Source: Ruminococcus sp.
GTDB taxonomy: Bacteria > Bacillota > Clostridia > Oscillospirales > Ruminococcaceae
Direction: 5' to 3'
DNA length: 13,738 nucleotides
NCBI GenBank assembly: GCA_019417865.1
Contig: DYCW01000069.1
Coordinates: forward strand, 1-13,738
Of this stretch, positions 1 to 6,879 are shown piece by piece. Under the pieces are notes generated by a model, which searched no databases, was not told the origin of the DNA, and worked only from the letters and a program-made list of their open reading frames with translations. The position numbers were made by a program, and so were the translations under genes. Each line of letters starts with the position of its first letter. Position 1 is the first letter of the stretch.

Positions 1-368
1 GCGTTACTGTGTGTCTGCGTATCAATGATATACATTTCCATTTCCTGCAATGCCTGTGCAGTATTGGCATTGAAATAGGTCTGTTCCTGTGCAATCGGTT
101 CCACATAGAACCGCATCAGCCGCCGCAGTACCTTCTTGAAAAAGACCAAAACCGGATTGCCGGTCAAAGGACGATATGGCTGTACCTGATATTGTGTGCT
201 GACATATTGCACATTGCTGCGAAGGGTATCCGGATCGTAGGACTCGGTTGGATTTTCTGGATTCGCATCGCATGGCACGTCTGCAAAGGAAAGCATAGAG
301 CTATTCAAACCTTTTTGCTGGATGTCCGAGCGGATCTCCGACATAATATCTTCAATATTGATTGCCAT
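1..368 (-). CDS. N-terminal part of a probable polysaccharide-modifying enzyme (cut by window edge)
   Basis: This frame is open from an ATG at 368 to the window edge, giving 122 visible codons, so it is a partial gene. The start reads MAINIEDIMSEIRSDIQQ; residues about 72-107 form a basic and then amphipathic helical stretch (FFKKVLRRLMRFYVEPIAQE) ending in NANTAQALQ. From memory, this kind of N-terminal segment precedes methyltransferase or glycosyltransferase domains in Firmicutes surface-polysaccharide loci; the catalytic part lies outside the window. A TAG stop two codons upstream fixes ATG 368 as the first possible start. The ribosome binding site is unusual: the AGGAGG (400-405) is 31 nt away, with a hairpin in between. 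It follows the FkbM gene by 75 bp and is probably in the same operon. Coding status is fairly sure; the enzymatic role is inferred from family memory and context. Confidence 0.7.
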   Translation of the reverse strand, partial: MAINIEDIMSEIRSDIQQKGLNSSMLSFADVPCDANPENPTESYDPDTLRSNVQYVSTQYQVQPYRPLTGNPVLVFFKKVLRRLMRFYVEPIAQEQTYFNANTAQALQEMEMYIIDTQTHSN

Positions 369-377
369 AGGCTAATA

Positions 378-405
378 GGCTTTTCGTTTGGGAAAAGCCC
401 CTCCT
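378..405 (-). promoter_or_regulatory. Shine-Dalgarno separated from its start codon by a hairpin
   Basis: On the minus strand AGGAGG (405-400) is followed at once by a 7-bp inverted repeat, GGCTTTT (399-393) and AAAAGCC (384-378) with an 8-nt loop, and then 9 nt to the ATG at 368. Linear spacing from Shine-Dalgarno to start is too long for initiation. If the hairpin folds, the effective spacing becomes about 9-10 nt, which is normal. Confidence 0.5.
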
Positions 406-418
406 TTCCATTTTGTTC

Positions 419-440
419 GGCTGCGGCAGAACCCGCAGCC
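419..440 (-). other. Intercistronic hairpin between the FkbM gene and the next gene
   Basis: There is a perfect 8-bp inverted repeat, GGCTGCGG and CCGCAGCC, with a 6-nt loop, just after the FkbM stop codon. No T-run follows on either strand, so it is not a convincing terminator. It may be an RNA-processing or stability hairpin within the operon. Confidence 0.4.
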
Positions 441-443
441 GGT

Positions 444-1370
444 TTATTGTACCTGTTCTACATCTATAAAAATGGAATTGATACCGGTAAAGGCATATTC
501 CACGTAGCCTTTTTCCTGTAAAAACGCCATGATTTCCTGATTTTTTTGTCCAATGGGCAGTTTTTTGGAATACGGAATCATTTCCAGTATCAGCACCAGG
601 GGACGATACTGCGTAAAATCAATGGAACGCAGGATCTCCATTTCCATGCCTTCAATATCAATATTCACCAGAAGCGGCACTTGATGCATTTGTGCAAGCA
701 GATCATTGACAGAAATCGTTTCCACATTGACGGTTTCCAGTAATTGCAGGTCTGGATTGTCTGCGAGCAGGTCGGTGACATCCTCCGGTGTCGATAAACC
801 ATCTACATTCATGACATGAAATGGGATGATTTCTCCAGACTTTGGAGCAATGCAGCGATTTAAAATCGTATCACCGCTGCGTTCCTTCTGCAATGCTGGA
901 ATCAAAGCCGGGTTGGCTTCGATGAGCGTTCCGGTTGCCCCCTGTTCATAGAAAAAATAGGTATTGCTCATCTCTTTTGGGCGGTTTGCACCCAAATCCA
1001 GATAACTGCACTTTGCAAATGGAATCCCAAGCACAGCGAACAGATATGCAAGAATGGCATCCTCGCCGGACTGGGAATAGGTTGTTTTCATGAGCATATT
1101 CAAGTTGACATTGCTGCTTCCCTGTGAGTCGGCGGCTCGTTCTAAACGGGTGACCCGTTCCAGCAGAGAAATTGTGGTCAGGTCATCTTGCTGTAACCGA
1201 GAGAGGGTTTGCTGCATGGTATTCTGCAATTGCTGTACCGCAATATTGGATTGTTGATTTTGGTTTGCCAATGCTGGCAGATCCTGTACCAATTGTGGGG
1301 ATAGTTGCAGCTTTTGGCAGAGTTTTTGGTGTTGATGTTGCCGAAGCCGTTGTTTCCATTGGTCGAGCAT
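444..1370 (-). CDS. FkbM-family SAM-dependent methyltransferase with N-terminal coiled coil
   Basis: This 308-residue protein probably O-methylates a sugar of an exported polysaccharide. Residues about 1-95 are Gln-rich and heptad-like, suggesting a coiled coil for oligomerisation or docking. The catalytic domain starts with SQSGEDAI (99-106), followed by the SAM-binding YLDLGANRP (123-131), an acidic E151 at the end of the next strand, and DIEGME (238-243), all typical of the FkbM (Methyltransf_21) fold. The frame stays open further upstream, but the start is placed at 1370 because AAAGGAGGA sits just before that ATG and the upstream extension runs into the promoter and repeats. A methyltransferase close to a Wzt with a C-terminal domain fits polysaccharides whose terminal modification is the export signal. 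The acceptor sugar cannot be read from sequence. Confidence 0.88.
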   Translation of the reverse strand: MLDQWKQRLRQHQHQKLCQKLQLSPQLVQDLPALANQNQQSNIAVQQLQNTMQQTLSRLQQDDLTTISLLERVTRLERAADSQGSSNVNLNMLMKTTYSQSGEDAILAYLFAVLGIPFAKCSYLDLGANRPKEMSNTYFFYEQGATGTLIEANPALIPALQKERSGDTILNRCIAPKSGEIIPFHVMNVDGLSTPEDVTDLLADNPDLQLLETVNVETISVNDLLAQMHQVPLLVNIDIEGMEMEILRSIDFTQYRPLVLILEMIPYSKKLPIGQKNQEIMAFLQEKGYVEYAFTGINSIFIDVEQVQ

Positions 1371-1408
1371 TGTTTGTCTATCCTCCTTTGTGTGAGTTAT
1401 ATAGAAAA

Positions 1409-1437
1409 ATAATAAGTAGCAGCGGAATGGTGTCCAA
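1409..1437 (-). promoter_or_regulatory. Promoter of the FkbM operon
   Basis: On the minus strand -35 TTGGAC (1437-1432), a 17-bp spacer and -10 TATTAT (1414-1409) lie about 40 bp before the start codon and directly upstream of the Shine-Dalgarno. The -35 box abuts the edge of the 366-bp repeat array. Confidence 0.6.
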
Positions 1438-1557
1438 GATTGCACGCCGCAGGCGGCGAGTCGCCGCAGACAGTCCACCCACCGTTATGTTATGAGAAAG
1501 ATGGGGCTTTTGAATGCCCTCAAGGGCGGGAAACGATTGCACGCCGCAGGCAACTAT

Positions 1558-1585
1558 GGTCAAGCGGATTCCGCTTGGCGAGGGG
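1558..1585 (+). repeat. GGTCAAGC-hairpin module, copy 1
   Basis: The module has the form GGT, a 7-bp hairpin CAAGCGG-ATT-CCGCTTG, then GCGAGGGG. The same module occurs at 1924-1951, 8047-8073 and, inverted, at 2382-2409; the window ends inside a further copy. In the last two complete copies the stem reads CAAGCTG/CAGCTTG, a paired change that keeps the hairpin. Confidence 0.8.
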
Positions 1586-1609
1586 TGCAGGGGACAGCTG
1601 TCCCCTGCA
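1586..1609. repeat. Perfect 24-bp palindrome, copy A
   Basis: Left arm TGCAGGGGACAG is followed directly by its exact reverse complement CTGTCCCCTGCA. It is repeated without change at 1952-1975 in copy B of the tandem duplication. Confidence 0.85.
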
Positions 1610-1651
1610 AAACACTGCAAATTCAGACAAGAAAACCGGATGAGGAACAGT

Positions 1652-1714
1652 GTCAATCGCCCTTCTAAAAATCTGCTGTCAAGTTTACAATCTGGTTGCA
1701 CGGGGGCGATTGAC
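1652..1714. repeat. 63-bp inverted-repeat element R1
   Basis: Terminal inverted repeats GTCAATCGCCC and GGGCGATTGAC (11 bp) enclose 41 bp of AT-richer sequence beginning TTCTAAAAAT. It is the same length and layout as R2 (2018-2080) and R5 (8470-8532). Confidence 0.8.
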
Positions 1715-1923
1715 GACACCAAGGCAAGCTGTGGGTGTCCCCCAGCCTTGCCGAGCCATTCCGACAAGCTTTCTCTAAGAAGGCATTTCTGCTCAATCAA
1801 ACGATCTGAACGCCGGCGGCGGCGAGTCGCCGCCGACAGCCCACCCACCGTTACGTTATGAGAAAGATGGGGCTTTTGAACGCCCTCAAGGGCGGGAAAC
1901 GATTGCACGCCGCAGGCAACTAT

Positions 1924-1975
1924 GGTCAAGCGGATTCCGCTTGGCGAGGGGTGCAGGGGACAGCTGTCCCCTGCA
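1924..1975 (+). repeat. GGTCAAGC-hairpin module and 24-bp palindrome, copy B
   Basis: This is the second copy, 366 bp downstream, of the hairpin module (1924-1951) and the perfect palindrome (1952-1975). Both are unchanged from copy A. Confidence 0.85.
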
Positions 1976-2017
1976 AAACACTGCAAATTCAGACAAGAAA
2001 ACCGGATGAGGAACAGT

Positions 2018-2080
2018 GTCAATCGCCCTTCTAAAAATCTGCTGTCAAGTTTACAATCTGGTTGCACGGGGGCGATTGAC
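2018..2080. repeat. 63-bp inverted-repeat element R2
   Basis: This is the copy-B counterpart of R1, with the same GTCAATCGCCC/GGGCGATTGAC termini. The hairpin just to its right in this copy (GGCAAG-CTGGGGG-AGT-CCCCCAG-C-CTTGCC) is better paired than its copy-A counterpart. Confidence 0.8.
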
Positions 2081-2182
2081 GATACCAAGGCAAGCTGGGG
2101 GAGTCCCCCAGCCTTGCCGAGCCATTCCGACAAGCTTTCTCTAAGAAAGCATTTCTGCTCAATCAAACGATCTAAACATCGC

Positions 2183-2374
2183 CGGCGAAAACGCTACGCT
2201 GTTCGCCTGTGTCCGCTGTCCGCCTTATAGTACGTTGTACCAACTTGCAACCTTTTCCCTCTAAATTTCTGTACTACATACTATTTTGTTTTTTCAGAGG
2301 GCGGACAGCGGTATCTTATTCTCGTTCGTTTACCGATTTAATTCGTTCGCTTTGCAAGGGGGCAGCTTGCCCCC
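2183..2374. repeat. Left arm of a long inverted repeat shared with 8137-8329
   Basis: Read in reverse complement, this segment matches 8137-8329 closely: the ACGCTGTTCGCCTGTGTCC edge, the whole R3 element, then TTCGTTCGCTTTGCAAGGG and the CAGCTTGCC hairpin. The stretch between R3 and the hairpin is the most diverged part. The two arms enclose about 5.8 kb (Wzt, Wzm, the cell-wall protein, the XRE gene and the T-box). Confidence 0.8.
2213..2311. repeat. 99-bp inverted-repeat element R3
   Basis: Perfect 12-bp terminal inverted repeats CCGCTGTCCGCC and GGCGGACAGCGG bound AT-rich internal DNA. R4 (8204-8300) is an inverted, near-identical copy. No transposase frame is present, so it resembles a MITE or REP-type element. 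Confidence 0.8.
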
Positions 2375-2409
2375 TTGCATTCCCCTCGCCAAGCTGAGCC
2401 AGCTTGACC
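2353..2409. repeat. Two adjacent strong hairpins, one an inverted GGTCAAGC module
   Basis: Positions 2353-2379 form a perfect 12-bp stem (TGCAAGGGGGCA, loop GCT). Positions 2382-2409 are the GGTCAAGC-hairpin module in reverse orientation, with a CAAGCTG-AGC-CAGCTTG stem. Confidence 0.8.
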
Positions 2410-2488
2410 GCAGTCGCCGTTCGGCGGATAAAACGTAACATCATTCCTTAGGTTAATGACATTGCCCACACTACGGGGAATCACCCTG

Positions 2489-2538
2489 GCTTTATTCTTT
2501 TTGCTGAAAAAAGAAAAAGAAGCAAAAAGAATAAAAGC
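2489..2538. repeat. AT-rich inverted repeat downstream of the Wzt gene
   Basis: Left arm 2489-2505 (GCTTTATTCTTTTTGCT) pairs with 2521-2538 with a single unpaired A. It lies 19 bp past the Wzt stop codon. Reading on the minus strand, no T-run follows the stem, so termination here is possible but not typical. Confidence 0.55.
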
Positions 2539-2556
2539 GTTGCTGTTCCCTGTTTC

Positions 2557-3837
2557 CTATTTTTCCTGCTCAAAATCCCATGTTGTCTCCAGGCGACATA
2601 GTCCGATATCCCGTTTGGTTGCCATCACCGTAAACGATTGGATTCGCCGAATATCATCAAAAAAGACCCCTGTTTTAGAATGAATTGCAACATCTAAAAA
2701 ATACTTTCCTGGCAGTAGATGGTTTTGAAATGTCCAGCGGATGTGCCCAGTCCTTTTGACCGGAATCAATCGGTCGCAGTCAATGTCTACATTTGTCCCA
2801 TAGCAGTGCACACTGTCTTCCCGAAAGATACCATACCCAAAATTCCCTTCTAAGCCTTCCTCTCTGGCAGTATAGGCAATTTCTACGGTAATCGCTGCAC
2901 CTGTTGGAAACACATGACAGATTTCTCCGTCTGCATTTCGCATCACGGCGTCTGTAAACTGTACTGCTCCATTGCCCATTCGGACAGCGGTTGGTTCGCA
3001 GAAGTCCGGCAGCTGCGGTGTTTCGGGGTCAGCAGTCGCCTGTTCCTGCGCAGCAGCTTTCGTTTTTGGAGCATGTTCCGACTCTCGTGCAATGCGGTCT
3101 TTTTCCATTGCAGAGAGATAATGTTCGTGCACATACTTCGGGATCCCCTCTTCTCGAATGTTGCCGTTGTCAATCCAGATGGAACGGTCACAAATTTGTT
3201 CAATTTGTTCCATCGCATGGGATACAATGACAATGGTCGTTCCAGCAGCCTTGATTTCCTGTAATCGCTGGAAGCACTTCCGCTGGAAGTTGACATCGCC
3301 CACGCCTAAAATCTCATCAATCAATAAAATATCTGCATTGACATGAATGGCAACAGAAAAGGCAAGACGCATATACATGCCGGAGGAATAGGTTCGGACT
3401 GGATTATCAATAAATTCCTCCAGCTCGGAAAAATCAATAATGGTCTGCAATCGTGCATCGATTTCCTTTTTTGTCAAACCAAAAATCGAAGCGTTCGTGT
3501 AGATATTCTCCCTGCCGCTCATATCCGGATGGAAACCAGCACCAAGCTCAATCAAACTGGACACTCTGCCCTTCATGGTAATCGTCCCCTTGTCGGGATA
3601 GAGGATTTTGGTGAGCAGCTTCAGTGTGGTACTTTTCCCGCAGCCGTTGTGTCCCACCAGACCCACTGCCTCCCCTGGTTTTACCCGGAAGGAAATCCCC
3701 CGCAGTACCGGACGAATTTCATAGCGGCTGCGTTTCCGGAAGAGGAGACGTTCTTTGAAGCTTTGCCCCTTGTCCAGAAACACCCGAAAGCTTTTTTCCA
3801 CATGCTCCACTTGAATGGAATATTCCGTTTCAGCCAT
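2557..3837 (-). CDS. wzt: Polysaccharide ABC transporter ATPase with C-terminal glycan-binding domain (Wzt type)
   Basis: This 426-residue cytoplasmic ATPase powers export of a lipid-linked polysaccharide through the Wzm channel. The nucleotide-binding domain spans about 1-245: Walker A GHNGCGKST (62-70), ABC signature YSSG (150-153), Walker B DILLIDE (169-175) and switch H206. A charged, Ala/Glu-rich linker (about 246-275) leads to a beta-rich C-terminal domain (about 280-426) resembling Wzt-C, which in known systems recognises the modified end of the glycan. Plain teichoic-acid or rhamnan ATPases such as TagH or RgpD lack this type of domain, so the substrate is probably end-modified, matching the nearby methyltransferases. 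It starts 3 bp after the wzm stop codon, with GGAGGAG inside the wzm 3' end, implying translational coupling. Family assignment is firm; the substrate is inferred. Confidence 0.93.
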   Translation of the reverse strand: MAETEYSIQVEHVEKSFRVFLDKGQSFKERLLFRKRSRYEIRPVLRGISFRVKPGEAVGLVGHNGCGKSTTLKLLTKILYPDKGTITMKGRVSSLIELGAGFHPDMSGRENIYTNASIFGLTKKEIDARLQTIIDFSELEEFIDNPVRTYSSGMYMRLAFSVAIHVNADILLIDEILGVGDVNFQRKCFQRLQEIKAAGTTIVIVSHAMEQIEQICDRSIWIDNGNIREEGIPKYVHEHYLSAMEKDRIARESEHAPKTKAAAQEQATADPETPQLPDFCEPTAVRMGNGAVQFTDAVMRNADGEICHVFPTGAAITVEIAYTAREEGLEGNFGYGIFREDSVHCYGTNVDIDCDRLIPVKRTGHIRWTFQNHLLPGKYFLDVAIHSKTGVFFDDIRRIQSFTVMATKRDIGLCRLETTWDFEQEK

Positions 3838-3840
3838 GAT

Positions 3841-4617
3841 TTACAACTCCTCCGCAAAGCCTTTTTTCAGTTTGGAAAAGGACAGCAGTCCGATCAGCAG
3901 AAACAGTATGCCCAGTACAACCGCCTCCAGCAGGGTTGCCAGCTGTGGGACAACACCATGATACAGCACATCCCGATAGGCAGTGATAATTGAGGTCATG
4001 GGATTGATGTGATAGAGTTTCTGCCATTTTTCCGGAACAAGCGTTTCCGGATAGAGAACCGGTGTCATATACATCCAGATCATTGAGACAATGCCTAAGA
4101 TATGTTCCAAATCCCGAAAATAGACGGTGACAGCGGCAGAGAGCATGGCAATGCCAAGTGCCAACAGGTATTCCACAATCATAATCACGGGCAGACAGAG
4201 CAAAGCCAGTGGATTGAATGTCGCACCAGTGACCAGCATGACGGCGAAAATAATCAGGAAACACAGCAGCATATTGACAAAGCAGCTGGTGACATAAGAG
4301 ATGGGAATGATTTCCCGGGGAAAATAGATTTTTTTGACCAGGTCTTTTTGTGCAACAATGGAGCCGGCACCGCCCGTCATGGCGGCAGAAAAGAAAATCC
4401 ACGGAATGAGGGCAACAAAGAGATAGAGCGAGTAGTGCTCTACCTGTGACGGCAAGATAACGGTAAAAACGAATGTATAGACGAGTAACTGCATCAGTGG
4501 ATTGATAAATGTCCAGAGAAAACCAAGGACAGAGCCTTTGTAGCGGCCACGGAGGTCTTTTCGGACAAGGCTGAAGAGCATTTCCCGATAGTGATAGAGT
4601 TCACGGAGTAATTTCAT
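3841..4617 (-). CDS. wzm: Polysaccharide ABC transporter permease (Wzm/TagG/RgpC type)
   Basis: This 258-residue inner-membrane permease of the ABC-2 type forms the export channel with Wzt. The N-terminal amphipathic segment carries the family motif KDLRGRYKGSVLGFLWTFINP (about 20-40). About six hydrophobic segments follow near 32-55, 62-82, 108-130, 138-165, 174-190 and 228-246. YFRDL (166-170) and NPM (205-207) are typical of this family, and length is normal. The start at 4617 has an AAAGGA site 11 nt upstream. A competing ATG at 4624 opens a 7-codon frame (MIHEITP) that overlaps the wzm start. wzm and wzt are almost contiguous and share the promoter at 4713-4741. The permease family is certain; the exact polymer is unknown. 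Confidence 0.93.
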   Translation of the reverse strand: MKLLRELYHYREMLFSLVRKDLRGRYKGSVLGFLWTFINPLMQLLVYTFVFTVILPSQVEHYSLYLFVALIPWIFFSAAMTGGAGSIVAQKDLVKKIYFPREIIPISYVTSCFVNMLLCFLIIFAVMLVTGATFNPLALLCLPVIMIVEYLLALGIAMLSAAVTVYFRDLEHILGIVSMIWMYMTPVLYPETLVPEKWQKLYHINPMTSIITAYRDVLYHGVVPQLATLLEAVVLGILFLLIGLLSFSKLKKGFAEEL

Positions 4618-4712
4618 GAATCATAAAATCCTTTCCTTTGCGATGACTGGCGTTAGTATACCCATTTTCCGCAGCGTTTTCCAGTGAGAAGGGCGGAAAG
4701 AAACTACCTTGT

Positions 4713-4741
4713 ATTATACTACATTTTTTCGGTTGCGTCAA
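4713..4741 (-). promoter_or_regulatory. Promoter of the wzm-wzt operon
   Basis: On the minus strand -35 TTGACG (4741-4736), a 17-bp spacer and a consensus -10 TATAAT (4718-4713) predict a start near 4706 and a leader of about 88 nt. The rest of 4742-4905 shows no gene that I can support. Confidence 0.8.
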
Positions 4742-4905
4742 CGCATTCCGAAAAGTTTCACAGAAAGCAGAATTAAATACCGTGCGTTCGATAGATAAAG
4801 TTTTATCCGCTGCATAGCGACTGCGGTTGGCAGCGGTAGAATGCATTTTCATCAAAAGATAACCCCAGAAGGATAACCTGATTATAGTAGCATTTCTACC
4901 TACAC

Positions 4906-4942
4906 AAAAAAGCCGCTGCCTCCAACCGGTACAGCGGCTTTT
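4906..4942 (-). terminator. Intrinsic terminator of the cell-wall-binding protein gene
   Basis: The 11-bp stem AAAAGCCGCTG/CAGCGGCTTTT has a 13-nt loop and, on the minus strand, a run of six T. It begins 12 bp after the stop codon of the gene ending at 4955 and insulates it from wzm-wzt. Confidence 0.9.
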
Positions 4943-4954
4943 GTTATGATTTTT

Positions 4955-6697
4955 TTAATCGTTCATGTAATAGAAGTGGAACCATGTCGGATAGCTTGCA
5001 AGATGTTCATCCAGTGTGGTTCTGCTGCTGAAGCCCGGATCATTCATCGTGAAATCAGAGGTTTTCAGTGTGCTGCTGTCCAAATTGGTGCAGCCGGTTA
5101 CAACAACATAATGTGAACCGCCGTATACATTGTCCGCTCCCACGATCACTGGTCCGTGTTCTTTCAAGAGTGTATATAGCCGCTGACAGAATGCCGTGGT
5201 GGAAAGTCCAGAGCAGGACTCAATCTCATAGCCCATGGCAAAGACAGGTGCCCAAAGTAAAGAATTATTGCTGAATTGCAGCTGATACCGCATTTCATCT
5301 GGCAGAATTTCTGTTCCAGTATGGTAGGACTGGGTCATTGCCAGAGAAGTCACCAGGCAACCCACCTGTGCGATGGTCTTTGTGCCGATATAGGTAGAAC
5401 CCCATCTTGGATCTGCCTGATTGTAGTACGGCACGGTATAGGCAATTCCGCTTTCCTGTTTTTTCTGAAAGACACCTTTTTCATCGAACAGATAGGTTCC
5501 ATCCGGCAGAGTTACCGTTCCGGTTGCCATCTTACCGGTGGTCAAATCGAAATAATACTGTGTCCCATTCAACGTCAGCCAGCCAGTTGTCATTGTTCCG
5601 GTTTCGCTGAAATGATATGTGCCGTCTTTCAGGGAAACCATACCTGTCTGCATCGTACCATCTGCCCCGAAATAATAGGTTGCTTTATCAATCACCTGCA
5701 TCTGATTGACGGTCATGCCAAATTCCGTAAAATAATACGTTTTACCATCTATCGTCTGCAAGCCCATTGCCTGTTTGCCGTCCTCACCGAAGCAAAGAAT
5801 TGTGCCGTCTTCCATGGTCACCAGACCCGTCTGCATAACACCTTCTGCATCAAAGCTGTAAGTCGCATCATCAATGGCGTACAGTTGATTGGTTACCATG
5901 CCGGTTTCGGTAAAGCAATAGGTTTTGCCGTCTATGGTCTGTAAGCCAGTTGCCTGCTTGCCGTCTTCGCCAAAATACCGTACACTGCCATCTTCCAAAG
6001 TCAGTATACCGGTCTGTAGAATGCCGTCTGTGCCAAAGCAGTAGGTTGCCCCGTCAATGCTCTGCAAGCCTGTCAGTGCAATACCGGTTTCGTTGAAATA
6101 GTAGACCGCTCCGTTTTCGTCTGTTACCCAGCCGACATATGGCGTTGCATCGGTGTTGCAGCCAGCCACTGTGCCGTCTGTGCAGGTGTAAATACCCGTT
6201 TGCAGCACGCCAAATTCGTCAAATATGTAAGGCGTTCCGTCAATCTGTACCTCTCCGACTTGCTTGCCGGTGTCCTCAAAGACATAGTACAGGCGGTTGG
6301 AGTGCAGCACCCATCCAAATTGTTTTTGACCAGTGGTGCGGTTGAAGTAGAACCGCAGTCCGTTTACGGTCTGCCAGCCAGTTTTCAGTGTACCATCCAG
6401 AGCAAACAGATAGGTTTCGCCGTTTGGCAGCGTGGTAATGCCAGTTGCATACGTACCATCTGCATAGCAGTAATACAGGTTGCCAGTCAGACCTTCATAC
6501 CAGTTTTCCTCTGTGACATCGGATGGTAGAACCGATTGTCCGCATGGCTGCAGGGCATCTTCCTTAATGATAACTGGCTGTAATAATTCTGTGTTGTCAA
6601 TTGCAGAAGCAGAGACGGCACCCAGTCCGACTGCTGCAAAGCAAGTACTGGCAACGAGCACAAGCCGGTTGATTCGGCTGTGTAGTGCATGTGCCAT
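4955..6697 (-). CDS. Secreted YG-repeat cell-wall-binding protein with C39-like peptidase domain
   Basis: This 580-residue exported protein has an N-terminal signal peptide: Arg at 8 and 11, a hydrophobic core about 12-29, and a likely cut after ASA at 32. From about residue 66 to 413 it consists of some 17 roughly 20-residue repeats of the glucan/choline-binding type (GLQTIDGKTYCF, GWLTLNGTQYYF), which attach such proteins to wall polymers. The C-terminal part (about 420-580) is a C39-like cysteine peptidase domain: YYNQADPRWG with Q427, the nucleophile in QVGC (C447), the base in GSHYVVVTG (H529) and ND with D553. The triad looks complete. Start 6697 is preferred over a GTG at 6706 because AAAGGG lies 10 nt before 6697 and almost touches the GTG. 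It has its own promoter, a long structured leader and a terminator. Substrate unknown. Confidence 0.88.
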   Translation of the reverse strand: MAHALHSRINRLVLVASTCFAAVGLGAVSASAIDNTELLQPVIIKEDALQPCGQSVLPSDVTEENWYEGLTGNLYYCYADGTYATGITTLPNGETYLFALDGTLKTGWQTVNGLRFYFNRTTGQKQFGWVLHSNRLYYVFEDTGKQVGEVQIDGTPYIFDEFGVLQTGIYTCTDGTVAGCNTDATPYVGWVTDENGAVYYFNETGIALTGLQSIDGATYCFGTDGILQTGILTLEDGSVRYFGEDGKQATGLQTIDGKTYCFTETGMVTNQLYAIDDATYSFDAEGVMQTGLVTMEDGTILCFGEDGKQAMGLQTIDGKTYYFTEFGMTVNQMQVIDKATYYFGADGTMQTGMVSLKDGTYHFSETGTMTTGWLTLNGTQYYFDLTTGKMATGTVTLPDGTYLFDEKGVFQKKQESGIAYTVPYYNQADPRWGSTYIGTKTIAQVGCLVTSLAMTQSYHTGTEILPDEMRYQLQFSNNSLLWAPVFAMGYEIESCSGLSTTAFCQRLYTLLKEHGPVIVGADNVYGGSHYVVVTGCTNLDSSTLKTSDFTMNDPGFSSRTTLDEHLASYPTWFHFYYMND

Positions 6698-6873
6698 TGG
6701 TAACACACCCTTTCTCTTTCTAATTGGTTTGCGTGTTGTGACAAATGCCGTTTATAGAACCAGCCACAGATTTGCTTGACGCAAGCTGCCGAAACATGCA
6801 TGAAAGGACGGTTGCTGGCTGGTTACAAATATCGCTTGTGCTGTCACCGTTTTGTCATCGTTTTGATCAAACC
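6698..6873 (-). promoter_or_regulatory. Long structured 5' leader of the cell-wall-binding protein gene
   Basis: About 175 nt separate the predicted transcription start from the ATG. Nested inverted repeats could fold the RNA: 6842-6847 with 6738-6743 (GTGACA/TGTCAC), inside it 6817-6824 with 6758-6765 (AACCAGCC/GGCTGGTT), and a small GCTTG-ACG-CAAGC hairpin at 6774-6786. Near the 5' end are two 11-nt direct repeats (CAAAACGATGA, CAAAACGGTGA; 6844-6865). I could not match it to a known riboswitch class. Confidence 0.5.
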
Positions 6874-6879
6874 ATTGTT

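Larger units (their letters stand above)
1441..2172. repeat. 366-bp tandem duplication of palindrome-rich intergenic DNA (two copies)
   Basis: Copy A (1441-1806) and copy B (1807-2172) match at an offset of exactly 366 bp with few substitutions. Each carries GC-rich hairpins, a CAAGCGG-ATT-CCGCTTG hairpin, a perfect 24-bp palindrome, a 63-bp inverted-repeat element and a GGCAAG...CTTGCC hairpin. Because 366 is divisible by three, open frames run through both copies on both strands and encode repeated peptides. None has a ribosome binding site, a recognisable domain or normal codon use, so I treat the block as non-coding. It separates the FkbM operon from the Wzt gene. Confidence 0.9.

Noticed and set aside
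9..521. 170-codon plus-strand frame at the left edge
   Set aside because: Antisense to the better-supported minus-strand gene starting at 368 and to the end of the FkbM gene; no domain or ribosome site.
1378..2166. Long minus-strand frame (262 codons) encoding two nearly identical 122-residue repeats
   Set aside because: It is the by-product of a 366-bp (3 x 122) duplication of hairpin-rich DNA, lacks a ribosome binding site, and overlaps the FkbM promoter and start. Equivalent frames exist on the plus strand.
4881..4886. Second wzm promoter: TATAAT on the minus strand
   Set aside because: No acceptable -35 at 16-18 bp and it adjoins the terminator tail; the promoter at 4713-4741 is much better.
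6698..6873. c-di-GMP or c-di-AMP riboswitch upstream of the cell-wall protein
   Set aside because: The hallmark conserved segments of these classes are not present, so only an unassigned structured leader is reported.
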